From: DASRPD01 sp035646535
GTDB lineage: Bacteria; Actinomycetota; Acidimicrobiia; IMCC26256; JANYLB01
Direction of reading: 5' to 3'
Assembly (NCBI GenBank): GCA_035646535.1
Contig: DASRPD010000084.1
Coordinates: forward strand, 1 to 35,567
DNA length: 35,567 nt
In this document: positions 7,791 to 16,237 of the stretch, one piece after another
How the letters are laid out: each line of letters starts with the position of its first letter
How positions within the stretch are numbered: the first letter of the stretch is position 1
Program-made: the position numbers and the translations under genes
Notes under the pieces: model-generated
Databases searched by the model: none
What the model was told of the DNA's origin: nothing
The model's input: the letters and a program-made list of their open reading frames with translations, nothing else

Positions 7791-10534
7791 CACCGGACCG
7801 ACTCCACCCGCAGGTCGGTCACGGCTTCGGAGACATCGATGAGATCCGCGGCGCCGGTGCCGGCCTGGTTGAAGGCCAAGAACGCGACGCCGACCGGCGT
7901 CGCGGCATCGGCGCGGACGGGCAACGTCACCGAGCCGCGCGTGGTCGTCACGCGCACCTCACCGCCGTCGTCCACCCCGATCCGATCACGATCGGCCCGG
8001 TTGACCAGCAGGACCGAGCCGGGCGCGAGCACCGCCAGCGACGGGGACTCGGTCACCGTGCAGCCCACGTCGTACAACGCTCGTCCGGCCACGAGGCGCA
8101 GCGCGTACGCGTCGCGCGCGGGTGCGATCGAAGACGCGACGTCGCCGTCCCAGCGGTAGAGGCCCGGGACCGGGTCGGCGGCAGGACCCGACTCCGGGGG
8201 ATTGGATCCCGCGTCGTCGGTCGACTCGGTCGACTCCGACTCCTCGCGGCTCGCGTCAGTCTCGGTTCCGGGCCCGGTGGAGTCGGAGGATCGACCCGCC
8301 GGAGGAATCGGCTCCCAGGACATGTCGGTGACCGGAATTCGGCGCGGAGCAAGCTGAATCTCGGATTCGTGGTCGGCCTTCGGGAGCACGACCCCGTCGA
8401 CGGCGCGCCCGACGAGATCGGCGTCGACACCCGAGAACGAGGGCGCGACCCGAGCGATCTCGTCCTGCACCTCTTCGACGTGCTCGAGGTCGAAGTCGGC
8501 ACCCAGACGCGCCGCGAGCTCAGCGGCGATACGCCACCCGGGCATGGGAGTCCCGTCGGGCGAGACCTTCCGGGAGAGCCGGAGGACACGGCCCTCGAGG
8601 TTGGTGGTGGTGCCGTCCTCCTCGCCCCACGTCGTCGTCGGCAGGAACACGTCAGCGGACTCGGCCGTCTCGGTCACAAACGCGCCCACGGCGACCGCGA
8701 ACCCGGCCCCGTCCAGGCCCGCGCGCGCCCGGGCACGGTCCGGGAAGTCCGAGAGCACGTCGGCGCCAACCAGCATGAGCGCGCCGATCTCCCCGTCGGC
8801 CGCGGCCGACAAGATTCCGGTGGCGTCACGACCCCGCGAGGACGGGCACGCGCGCCAGCGCGCCGCGATCCATGACGCTCCGACATCGAGCGGGAGCCGA
8901 CCGGGCAGGAAGCCGGGCGTGAGCCCCAGCTCGAGCGCACCCCGCACGTTGCCCCGCCGCAGCGCGCTGAGGAACCGGATCCGATCGCCCACCTCCGCCA
9001 ACTCGGCCGCGGCCTGCACCGTCGCGTCGGCCGACTCCGCCACCGACGGACGGCCCAGAATGACCACGATCGGGCGTTCGGGATCGCCGGCGCGCAGCGC
9101 CGCTCCGGCCGCGTCGACCGATGCATCGCCGGTGGTCGCCCCCCCGATCGCCTGCGCGAGCTTGCGAGCCACCGTCGCCTGTTCCCCCGGGGTCGTCCGG
9201 ATCGAGGCCGTGGCGTAGCGAGACAGCCCCGTCTCACACGCCCCGATCTCGACCAGCGGCACGCCGAGGTCATCGGCCGCCCGCTTGATCCGCAGGGAGA
9301 GGACCGGAAGCTCTTCCTTCAGGTCCGCGCCCAACAACACGATGCCGGCCGCCCGATCGCAGTCCGCGATCGTGGCGCCGGGCAGGCCCAGGGCCAGCTC
9401 GGCGGGAAGACCGTCGGCGAGCTGGGCGTCGACGCTGTCGGTGCCGATCACGCCCTTGGCGAGGCGGGCCCACAGGTAGGCGTCCTCGTTGGTGCCACGC
9501 GCCCCGCCGAGCAGCGCCACCGACTCGGGCCCACCGGCATCGAGCGCGGCGCGGATGCCGGCGGCGGCCGCGTCGAGGGCCTCCGGCCACGAGCATTCGA
9601 CGAGCTCACCCTCTTTGCGCACCATGGGGGCGCGGACTCGGCGCCACGAGTGCACGGCCTCGTAGGAGAACCGGCCCTTGTCGCACAACCAGCCGTGGTT
9701 GATCGGCTCGGAGTCCACTCCGAGCAGGCGCACCAGTCGGTTCGACGACGAGTCGAGCGCGCCTCGGCACCCGACGGCGCAGGTCGTGCAGCTCGTCTCG
9801 GCGGTCTGGAGGTCCCAGGGGCGCGCCTTGAACCGGTAGGGCTGGGCGGTGAGCGCGCCGACCGGGCAGATCTGCACGATGTTGCCGGAGAAGTAGGAGC
9901 TGAACGGCTCGTCCGGGAACGTGATGACCTCGGTGTCCGCGCCGCGGCCGCCGAAGTCGATGAGCGGGTCACCCGCGATCTCCGAGGCAAAGCGCGTGCA
10001 CCGGCCACACTGGATGCAGCGTTCGCGGTCCAACAGGATGAGGTCGCTGATCGGGATCGGCTTCGCGAAGTGACGCTTCTCCTCGACGAAGCGCGACTCA
10101 CCCGGGCCGAACGCGAAGGTCTGATCCTGCAGCGGGCATTCACCGCCGCGGTCGCACACCGAGCAGTCCAACGGGTGGTTGATGAGCAGGAACTCCAAGA
10201 CGCCGTCTTGCACCCCCCTCACCTCGTCGGACTTGGTGTGAACGACCATGCCGTCGGCGACGGGCGTGGCGCAGGAGATCTGGAGCCCGCGCATGCCTTC
10301 CACCTCGACGAGACACATCCGGCACATCCCGACGGGCTTCATCCGCTCGTGGTAGCAGAACCGCGGGATGTAGGTGCCGTGGTCCTGAGCCACACGGATG
10401 AGGAGCTCGCCGCGCGGTGCGCGGAGCTCGCGACCGTCGATCGTGAGCGTCACCTCGTCGGGACCGTCGGCCACCGGGATCACGAACTCGTGCGTCGACG
10501 GCCACTGGCTCATCGGCTGATCGCGGCTACTCAT
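7790..10534 (-). CDS. nuoG: NADH-quinone oxidoreductase subunit G
   Basis: This is the large iron-sulfur subunit of the NADH-dehydrogenase module. The 914-residue protein shows, in order, the [2Fe-2S] N1b set C60, C71, C74 and C88; the N5 set H120, C124, C127 and C133; and the N4 set C173, C176, C179 and C223. A fourth set, C249, C252, C256 and C284, matches the off-path N7 cluster kept only in some bacteria. A molybdopterin-oxidoreductase-like fold without an obvious active site follows. Near residues 750-790 is a serine-, glutamate- and proline-rich stretch (TDASREESESTESTDD) that looks like a disordered linker before the C-terminal barrel. The start at ATG 10534 has only a weak ribosome-binding site; a second ATG lies seven codons in. 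Confidence 0.96.
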   Translation of the reverse strand: MSSRDQPMSQWPSTHEFVIPVADGPDEVTLTIDGRELRAPRGELLIRVAQDHGTYIPRFCYHERMKPVGMCRMCLVEVEGMRGLQISCATPVADGMVVHTKSDEVRGVQDGVLEFLLINHPLDCSVCDRGGECPLQDQTFAFGPGESRFVEEKRHFAKPIPISDLILLDRERCIQCGRCTRFASEIAGDPLIDFGGRGADTEVITFPDEPFSSYFSGNIVQICPVGALTAQPYRFKARPWDLQTAETSCTTCAVGCRGALDSSSNRLVRLLGVDSEPINHGWLCDKGRFSYEAVHSWRRVRAPMVRKEGELVECSWPEALDAAAAGIRAALDAGGPESVALLGGARGTNEDAYLWARLAKGVIGTDSVDAQLADGLPAELALGLPGATIADCDRAAGIVLLGADLKEELPVLSLRIKRAADDLGVPLVEIGACETGLSRYATASIRTTPGEQATVARKLAQAIGGATTGDASVDAAGAALRAGDPERPIVVILGRPSVAESADATVQAAAELAEVGDRIRFLSALRRGNVRGALELGLTPGFLPGRLPLDVGASWIAARWRACPSSRGRDATGILSAAADGEIGALMLVGADVLSDFPDRARARAGLDGAGFAVAVGAFVTETAESADVFLPTTTWGEEDGTTTNLEGRVLRLSRKVSPDGTPMPGWRIAAELAARLGADFDLEHVEEVQDEIARVAPSFSGVDADLVGRAVDGVVLPKADHESEIQLAPRRIPVTDMSWEPIPPAGRSSDSTGPGTETDASREESESTESTDDAGSNPPESGPAADPVPGLYRWDGDVASSIAPARDAYALRLVAGRALYDVGCTVTESPSLAVLAPGSVLLVNRADRDRIGVDDGGEVRVTTTRGSVTLPVRADAATPVGVAFLAFNQAGTGAADLIDVSEAVTDLRVESVR

Positions 10535-10550
10535 AGGTTCCGCTCGCTCG

Positions 10551-11873
10551 TCATGACGGGATGCTCACGTTCATGCTCGCGGGCGCGGCGGATGCGCCGA
10601 TCCGGCGCTCGACCTCGTCACGGAACCAGCGCACGAGCCCGACCACCGGCGACATCGTGCTCGGCCCGAGCGCGCAGATCGTCGTCTGGGAGAAGGGGGC
10701 GTTGAGGCCGGGAACGATGTTGTTGCCGAAGTCGAGCAGCAAGTCGAGGTCTTCGGGACGTCCCAGGTCGTTGGCGATCCGGTACAGCACCTTCTCGATC
10801 CAGCTCGAACCCTCCCGGCACGGCGTGCACTTGCCGCAGCTCTCGTGCGCGAAGAACTTCGACAATCGCCACGCGATCTGAACGGGGTCGGTGGTCTCGT
10901 CGAACACCATGATGGCGCCCGACCCGAGCATCGACTGGAGCTCGCCCTGCACGTAGTCCATGTCGAGCGGAGCGTCGAGGTGCTCGGGCATGAGCCAGGG
11001 AGCCGACGCCCCGCCCGGGATGAAGAACTTCATCTCCTTGCCGTCGCGGACACCGCCGGCCAGACCCTCGATGAGGTCGCGAAACGTCATACCGAGCTCG
11101 ACCTCGTAGTTGCCCGGCTTCGCGACGTGACCCGAGACCGAGAAGATGCGGGTTCCGGTCGAGCGGCCGACGCCGAGCTTGGCGTAGGACTCGCCCCCCA
11201 TGCGGATGATGTGCGGCACGGCCGAGAGCGTCTCCACGTTGTTCACGATCGTGGGCGCGGCGTACAGGCCCTGCACCGCGGGGAACGGCGGCTTGATGCG
11301 CGGCATCGCCCGCTCACCCTCGAGGCTCTCCATGAGGCCGGTCTCGTCGCCCGCGATGTAACAGCCCGCGCCGCGGTGCACGACGACCTCGAGATCGAAT
11401 CCGGAACCCAGCACGTCGCGGCCCACGAAGTTGCGCGCGTACGCATCCCGGAGGGCCTCGTTGATCCGGTCGGCACCGAGCGCGAACTCGCCGCGGAGGT
11501 AGATGAAGGCGTGGTGGGCTTGGATCGCGTACGCGGTGATGACCGCACCCTCGATGAGCTGGTGTGGATCACCCTCGATGAGCATGTGGTCCTTGAACGT
11601 GGACGGCTCACCCTCGTCACCGTTCACACACAGGTAGCGCGGGAAGACGCCCTTGGGCAGGAACGACCACTTCTGACCGGCGCCGAACCCGGCGCCGCCT
11701 CGACCACGCAGCCCCGAGGTCTTGACCTCTTCGATGATCGCGTCGGGCTCCATGGTGACGGCCCGGCGCAGCGACTCATACCCGCCGGTCGCGAGCGCGC
11801 GTTCCATGGTCCACGAGTCGTCGACGTGGTCACGCAGGCGACTGGTCAGCAGCCGGGTCTCGGTCGCGACCAT
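10551..11873 (-). CDS. nuoF: NADH-quinone oxidoreductase subunit F
   Basis: This is the NADH- and FMN-binding subunit where electrons enter complex I. The glycine-rich GLRGRGGAGFGAGQKWSF (residues about 54-71) and CVNGDEGEP belong to the flavin/NADH site. ESCGKCTPCREG plus a later cysteine (TTICALGPS) bind cluster N3. The ATG at 11873 (MVATETRLLTSRLRD) overlaps the nuoE stop by one base and gives 440 residues, the normal length. The open frame extends 14 codons further into nuoE, but that part is not conserved-looking, so the coupled start was preferred. The gene ends 16 bases before nuoG. Confidence 0.96.
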   Translation of the reverse strand: MVATETRLLTSRLRDHVDDSWTMERALATGGYESLRRAVTMEPDAIIEEVKTSGLRGRGGAGFGAGQKWSFLPKGVFPRYLCVNGDEGEPSTFKDHMLIEGDPHQLIEGAVITAYAIQAHHAFIYLRGEFALGADRINEALRDAYARNFVGRDVLGSGFDLEVVVHRGAGCYIAGDETGLMESLEGERAMPRIKPPFPAVQGLYAAPTIVNNVETLSAVPHIIRMGGESYAKLGVGRSTGTRIFSVSGHVAKPGNYEVELGMTFRDLIEGLAGGVRDGKEMKFFIPGGASAPWLMPEHLDAPLDMDYVQGELQSMLGSGAIMVFDETTDPVQIAWRLSKFFAHESCGKCTPCREGSSWIEKVLYRIANDLGRPEDLDLLLDFGNNIVPGLNAPFSQTTICALGPSTMSPVVGLVRWFRDEVERRIGASAAPASMNVSIPS

Positions 11874-12373
11874 CAGCTCTGTCCCACCGCGATGGATCCG
11901 GACACGGTGCGACACACGCGCTCGCCCCGCTTGTACTCCTCGATCGTCGCCGACGCGGTCTCGACCGTCACGGGACCGTGATACTCGTAGTTGACCTGGA
12001 GCGCCGGGGCGCGGTCACACGCGGCGACGCACTCGACCTCTTCGACGAACACGTCGTCGTCGGTGGCGTAGCGCTCGCGCAGGCCCTCGAGCAGCTCAGG
12101 ACCACCGTTGACGAGACAGGTCACGTTCGTGCACACCGACACGACGAGCCGGCCGACGGGCTCACGCTGGAACATCGTGTAGAAGGAGCAGGTCCCGAGC
12201 ACCTGGGCGGGCGCGATGTCGAGCAGGTCGGCGATCTCGCGCATCGCTTCGGGGCTCACCCACCCGTCCTGGTCCTGGGCGAGGTGCAGCAACGGCAGGA
12301 CGGCCGACTTCGCGAACGGGTACTTGGCCATGAGCTCGCGCGCCTTGGTGAGGTTGGCGTCGGTGAACGGCAT
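11873..12373 (-). CDS. nuoE: NADH-quinone oxidoreductase subunit E
   Basis: This thioredoxin-fold subunit carries [2Fe-2S] cluster N1a beside NuoF. The four ligands are visible as VCTNVTC (C81, C86) and VECVAACD (C115, C119). The 166-residue length is typical. The ATG at 12373 (MPFTDANLTKARELMAKYP) lies two bases after the nuoD stop. The much longer open frame upstream is a shadow inside nuoD and was rejected. The stop overlaps nuoF in TGATG. Confidence 0.96.
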   Translation of the reverse strand: MPFTDANLTKARELMAKYPFAKSAVLPLLHLAQDQDGWVSPEAMREIADLLDIAPAQVLGTCSFYTMFQREPVGRLVVSVCTNVTCLVNGGPELLEGLRERYATDDDVFVEEVECVAACDRAPALQVNYEYHGPVTVETASATIEEYKRGERVCRTVSGSIAVGQS

Positions 12374-12375
12374 GG

Positions 12376-13722
12376 CTAGCGGTCGACCTCCCCCATGATC
12401 GGATCGATGCTCGACACGATCGCGACCGCGTCCGCGACCATCGTGCCGGCCACCATCGTGCCCATCGCCTGGAGGTTGTAGAAGGAAGGCGCCCGGATGT
12501 GGAGCCGCTGCGGCTTGGATGTCCCGTCGGCCACGAGGTAGCAGCCGATCTCGCCCCGGGGAGACTCGACCGCGGTATAGGTCTCGCCCGCCGGCACCTT
12601 GAACCCCTCGGTGAAGAGCTTGAAGTGGTGGATCAACGCCTCCATCGACTCGTTGATGCGAACCCGGGGCGGGGGCGTGACCTTGCGATCCTGGACTCGG
12701 TAGTCGCCGGGCGGCATCTTCTCCACGCATTGACGCACGATGCGGACGGACTCGGCGATCTCGAACAGACGGATCCGGTAACGATCGAAGACGTCACCGT
12801 TCTCGGTGTAGACGACGTCGAAGTCGACCTCCGGATACTTGAGGTACGGCTGCTCCTTGCGGAGGTCCCACGCGTATCCGGTGGAGCGCAGGATCGGGCC
12901 GGTGACCCCGAGCGCGAGACACTCTTGCGTGCTGATCGTGCCGATGCCGACCGTGCGTTCCTGCCAGATCGGGTTCTCGGTGAGCAGGGCGTCGTACTCG
13001 TCGATGCCCGCCGCGACGAGGTCGCAGACCCGCAACACCGAGTCCTGCCACCCGTCGGGCAGATCGGCGGCGACTCCGCCGGGACGGATGTAGTTGTGGT
13101 TCATCCGCAGCCCGGTGATCTCCTCCAGGAGCCGCAACGTCTCCTCGCGTTCGCGCCAGCCGTAGATCATCATCGAGACCGCGCCGAGGTCCATGCCGTT
13201 GGTGGCCTGGAACAACAGGTGCGACGCGATACGGCTCAGCTCGACCAACAGCATGCGGATCCACTGCGCGCGATCGGGGACCTCGGCGTCGAGGAGCTGC
13301 TCGACGGCGAGGGAGTAGACGAGCTCGTTGGCGAGGGGTGACGCGTAGTCCATGCGGGTCACGTTGGTGGACCCCTGGTGGTACATGAGCTCCTCGGCCG
13401 TCTTCTCCATGCCGGTGTGGAGGTAGCCGATCACGGCCTTGGAGCGGACGAGCGTTTCGCCGTCGAGCTCGAGCATGATCCGCAGCACGCCGTGGGTCGA
13501 CGGGTGCTGCGGACCCAGGTTGACGATCATCGTCTCGCCCTGATCGGGCTCCGCCGAGGGCCATTGCGCGCCGGTCAGCACGAGCTCACGCGTCGAACGC
13601 AGCTCTTGGGCGCCTTCGTCGGTCTGGCGCTCCAGCCGCTCGGTCTCGATCGCGTCGAGCTCGACCAGGCGGTCCAGCTCCGCGTCGTCGATGTCACGGT
13701 CGTGGGTGTCGGCGCCGCTCAC
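12376..13722 (-). CDS. nuoD: NADH-quinone oxidoreductase subunit D
   Basis: This 49-kDa-type subunit, related to hydrogenase large subunits, forms the quinone pocket with NuoB. The motif NLGPQHPSTHGVLR with the quinone-pocket histidines, GYLHTGMEK and the C-terminal SIDPIMGEVDR are all present. At 448 residues it carries about 64 residues before the catalytic core, a charged helix-like segment (DDAELDRLVELDAIETERLE) followed by a linker. The GTG at 13722 overlaps the nuoC stop (GTGA). An internal start nearer the core is possible but lacks support. Confidence 0.95.
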   Translation of the reverse strand: MSGADTHDRDIDDAELDRLVELDAIETERLERQTDEGAQELRSTRELVLTGAQWPSAEPDQGETMIVNLGPQHPSTHGVLRIMLELDGETLVRSKAVIGYLHTGMEKTAEELMYHQGSTNVTRMDYASPLANELVYSLAVEQLLDAEVPDRAQWIRMLLVELSRIASHLLFQATNGMDLGAVSMMIYGWREREETLRLLEEITGLRMNHNYIRPGGVAADLPDGWQDSVLRVCDLVAAGIDEYDALLTENPIWQERTVGIGTISTQECLALGVTGPILRSTGYAWDLRKEQPYLKYPEVDFDVVYTENGDVFDRYRIRLFEIAESVRIVRQCVEKMPPGDYRVQDRKVTPPPRVRINESMEALIHHFKLFTEGFKVPAGETYTAVESPRGEIGCYLVADGTSKPQRLHIRAPSFYNLQAMGTMVAGTMVADAVAIVSSIDPIMGEVDR

Positions 13723-14282
13723 GAGGGCCTCGGATCCTCTTTGAACGTCACCGGCACACGCGCCGGCGCGTCGTCCTTGCGCAGCGGATGGCCGACCCAG
13801 TCGTCGGGCATGAGGATCCGCGTGAGGTCAGGGTGACCGGTGAGCTCGATCCCGAACAGGTCGTAGATCTCGCGCTCGGCGAAGTCGAGGCCCGGGTACA
13901 CGCTGGTGAGGCTGGCCACGGTCGGCTCCGACTCGGGTACCTGACAGACCAAGCGGATGCGGCGACGGTGGGTGTGGGACAAGAAGTTGGCCACGACCTC
14001 GAACCGCTCGGGGTCGACCCCGCCGAGCGCGGGCCGATCGACGGCGGTGAGATGGTCGACCGCGGTCACGTCGACCGCCATCACGAACTGCGCGTCGTCG
14101 CGCAGATGCGTGGCGGCGGCGACCCAATGGGCGCGGTCGATGTGCACGACGGACTGTCCGTGCGACGAGACGTACACGGCCCCGGGGAAGCGGTCGAGGA
14201 GCTCGGCCGCGACGTCGTCGTCGGGGCGCGGTGGCGCCTGGGTCGTCTCGGGAGGCTCGGCAGCAATGGACGGGTCGGTCAT
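13719..14282 (-). CDS. nuoC: NADH-quinone oxidoreductase subunit C
   Basis: This is the 30-kDa-type subunit of the peripheral arm, which docks against NuoD. The signature SVYPGLDFAEREIYDLFGIE, then HPDLTRILMPDDWVGHPLRKD, is intact. The ATG at 14282 gives 187 residues. The first 20 or so (MTDPSIAAEPPETTQAPPRP) look disordered. The open frame upstream runs antisense-like through nuoB and was rejected. Spacing to nuoB is 23 bases, one of the larger gaps in the operon, with only a distant GAGG as ribosome-binding site. Confidence 0.95.
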   Translation of the reverse strand: MTDPSIAAEPPETTQAPPRPDDDVAAELLDRFPGAVYVSSHGQSVVHIDRAHWVAAATHLRDDAQFVMAVDVTAVDHLTAVDRPALGGVDPERFEVVANFLSHTHRRRIRLVCQVPESEPTVASLTSVYPGLDFAEREIYDLFGIELTGHPDLTRILMPDDWVGHPLRKDDAPARVPVTFKEDPRPS

Positions 14283-14305
14283 GGAAAGGCAGTGATCCTC
14301 GGTCC

Positions 14306-14824
14306 TCAGGCACCCATCGCGATGCCGGCACCGCCGGAGGCGCTCTCGACGGGCCGCTTGAGCAGCTCGCCGGTCTTGATCTGTTCGTGTAGCTGCAAGA
14401 TGCCGTGCAGCAACGTCTCGGGCCCGGGCGGGCAACCCGGCACGTAGACGTCGACCGGGACGACCTGGTCGATGCCCTGCACGATCGCGTAGTTGTTGAA
14501 CATGCCACCGGTGCTCGCGCACACACCCATCGAGATGACCCACTTGGGCTCGGCCATCTGGTCGTAGACCTGACGCAGCACGGGGGCCATCTTCTGGCTC
14601 ACCCGTCCCGCCACGATCATGAGGTCGGCCTGGCGGGGACTGGCGCGGAACACCTCCATCCCGAAACGGGCCTGGTCGTAGTGCGCGGCGCCCGTGGCCA
14701 TCATCTCGATGGCACAGCAGGCGAGACCGAACGTGGCCGGCCACACCGAGTTGCGCCGCGCCCAGCGGACGAGGTCTTCGAGCCGTCCGGTGAGAAAGTT
14801 GTGCGGGATCTGGTCGAGCGGCAT
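14306..14824 (-). CDS. nuoB: NADH-quinone oxidoreductase subunit B
   Basis: This subunit carries the terminal [4Fe-4S] cluster N2 that reduces quinone. Its unusual tandem-cysteine ligation is intact: C36-C37 in FGLACCAIEMM, C102 in GVCASTGGMF and C131 in YVPGCPPGPE. The 172-residue protein starts at an ATG immediately after the nuoA stop (TAGATG). The C-terminus beyond residue 150 is a short variable tail. Confidence 0.97.
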   Translation of the reverse strand: MPLDQIPHNFLTGRLEDLVRWARRNSVWPATFGLACCAIEMMATGAAHYDQARFGMEVFRASPRQADLMIVAGRVSQKMAPVLRQVYDQMAEPKWVISMGVCASTGGMFNNYAIVQGIDQVVPVDVYVPGCPPGPETLLHGILQLHEQIKTGELLKRPVESASGGAGIAMGA

Positions 14825-15286
14825 CTACGCGGCCTCGTCCTCGCGCGTGGCGACGGCCGGCGCGTGCTCGAAGCTCTCCCCACCGGCGGAACGAAGGACG
14901 CGTCGACCGATGTCGACCGGCGTCTTGGCCAGCGTTCCCCAGTCGAGCGCGCCGGTGGAGAGCAAGTAGCCGAACGGCACGAGCAGCATGAGCAGGAAGA
15001 AGCCCATCGCGGCGAGGCCGTACCCGCCGAGCTCGCGGAACACGAGCGTGAACGGGTACAAGAAGATGATCTCGACATCGAGGATGATGAAGATCATCGC
15101 GATCAGATAGAACTTCACCGGGAACCGTTCGATCGGCTCGACCTCGGGGACGATCCCGCACTCGTACGGCGCGGCCTTGGCCTTGGTGGGCCGACGCGGA
15201 GCAAAGAGCTGCGAGGCGATGAACGACCCGGACGCGAACAGCCCGACGAGGATGATCATGAACAAGATCGGTAGGTACTGCGCCAC
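14825..15286 (-). CDS. nuoA: NADH-quinone oxidoreductase subunit A
   Basis: This three-helix membrane subunit of complex I is the first gene of the operon. The family motif FYLIAMIFIILDVEIIFLYPF, with its acidic residues, and the cysteine loop YECGIVP are present. I prefer the GTG at 15286 (VAQYLPILFMIILVG, 153 residues) because AGGTG lies seven bases upstream. A GTG at 15301 would add five polar residues (VRCHR) that do not resemble the family. Only about 66 bases separate it from the upstream CAP-domain gene, so an operon promoter, if separate, must be in that gap or inside that gene. Confidence 0.94.
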   Translation of the reverse strand: MAQYLPILFMIILVGLFASGSFIASQLFAPRRPTKAKAAPYECGIVPEVEPIERFPVKFYLIAMIFIILDVEIIFLYPFTLVFRELGGYGLAAMGFFLLMLLVPFGYLLSTGALDWGTLAKTPVDIGRRVLRSAGGESFEHAPAVATREDEAA

Positions 15287-15352
15287 CCGGTGACACCTCA
15301 CTTGTGGGCTCTCGCGGCTCTGGTCGTCGCGTTCTGGCGACCGTCGCGCAGG

Positions 15353-16108
15353 CTAGCGGACCGACCTCACGGCGGAGGCAAACGCGGGCGCGCTCGACGC
15401 GCGCTCTCGCTGCATGAACTCCTCGGCGACGTAGGACCGACCCCCGATCTCGACGACGCCCACGCCGACCGACTGGAAGCCCGGGTCGACGAGGTTGGCG
15501 TAGTGCGTCGGCGAGACGATGAACGCGTCGTGGATCGGACCGACGCCGGGGCCGTACCCGACGTTCTCCCCCAACCGAAACCAATCGGCCGCCAGACCGA
15601 CCGACAGATCGGCCTGATGCCAGATGTCACCGCCGGCGCCCATCGTTCGGGCCCATCGGACGGCTCGTTCGGTGAGCTCGCCGTCCACGGTGAGCGGCGG
15701 GACGCCGACTGACGCCCGCAGCCCGTTGATACGGGTCACGAGATCGGCGGCGGCCGGCCCGAGGGCGACCTCCACCGAGGCGGCGACCGGCTCGGGCGCC
15801 GCCACCGGTAGCAGCGGCGGCGGGGACACGACCGGTGGGGCTGGTGCTGACGGAGGCGACGGCGTGGGTTCGGCGACCGGGCGGGGCGGCGCCACCAAGC
15901 GCACTCGCGGAGGACCCGACGCCAATCGTCCGGTGACGTCGCCGAGCACGGTGACCGAGGCGCCGACACCCGGAGCCGGCCCCGCCAGGCCGCTCGTGCC
16001 CGCACCGGCAAGCGCGCTGATGATCGCGAGCACCGCGACGATCGCGAGCACGCGGGCGCCACGCCGCGAGCGCAGGTTCGGTTCGGCTTCGTGCCGCGCG
16101 TGCGCCAT
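15353..16108 (-). CDS. CAP-superfamily (SCP/YkwD-like) membrane-anchored extracytoplasmic protein
   Basis: The 251-residue protein has a short basic start, a membrane segment at about residues 18-42, a proline- and alanine-rich linker to about residue 115, and a C-terminal CAP domain. Domain marks are GENVGYGPG and SPTHYANLVDPGFQSVGVGVV, with an IWHQADLSVG block before. Bacterial YkwD-type CAP proteins are exported and mostly of unknown biochemical role, often linked to the cell envelope. The domain order suggests a membrane-tethered domain facing outward. It lies on the same strand between the reductase gene and nuoA and may be cotranscribed with nuo. Its relative at the right edge shares the GENVG and PGHYANL-type blocks. 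Start ATG 16108 has AAGG eight bases upstream. Confidence 0.85.
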   Translation of the reverse strand: MAHARHEAEPNLRSRRGARVLAIVAVLAIISALAGAGTSGLAGPAPGVGASVTVLGDVTGRLASGPPRVRLVAPPRPVAEPTPSPPSAPAPPVVSPPPLLPVAAPEPVAASVEVALGPAAADLVTRINGLRASVGVPPLTVDGELTERAVRWARTMGAGGDIWHQADLSVGLAADWFRLGENVGYGPGVGPIHDAFIVSPTHYANLVDPGFQSVGVGVVEIGGRSYVAEEFMQRERASSAPAFASAVRSVR

Positions 16109-16237
16109 CCGTGGACCTTCGTCGGGGCGTGCGCGTACGCGCAGCCGGGCGGGGTGCGCGCATCGTCACCCATTCGATTGGCACCGTCAACAACGGTCGC
16201 TCTCGGTGTTCGCCGTCGCGCGGCGTGCGCGAATGGC

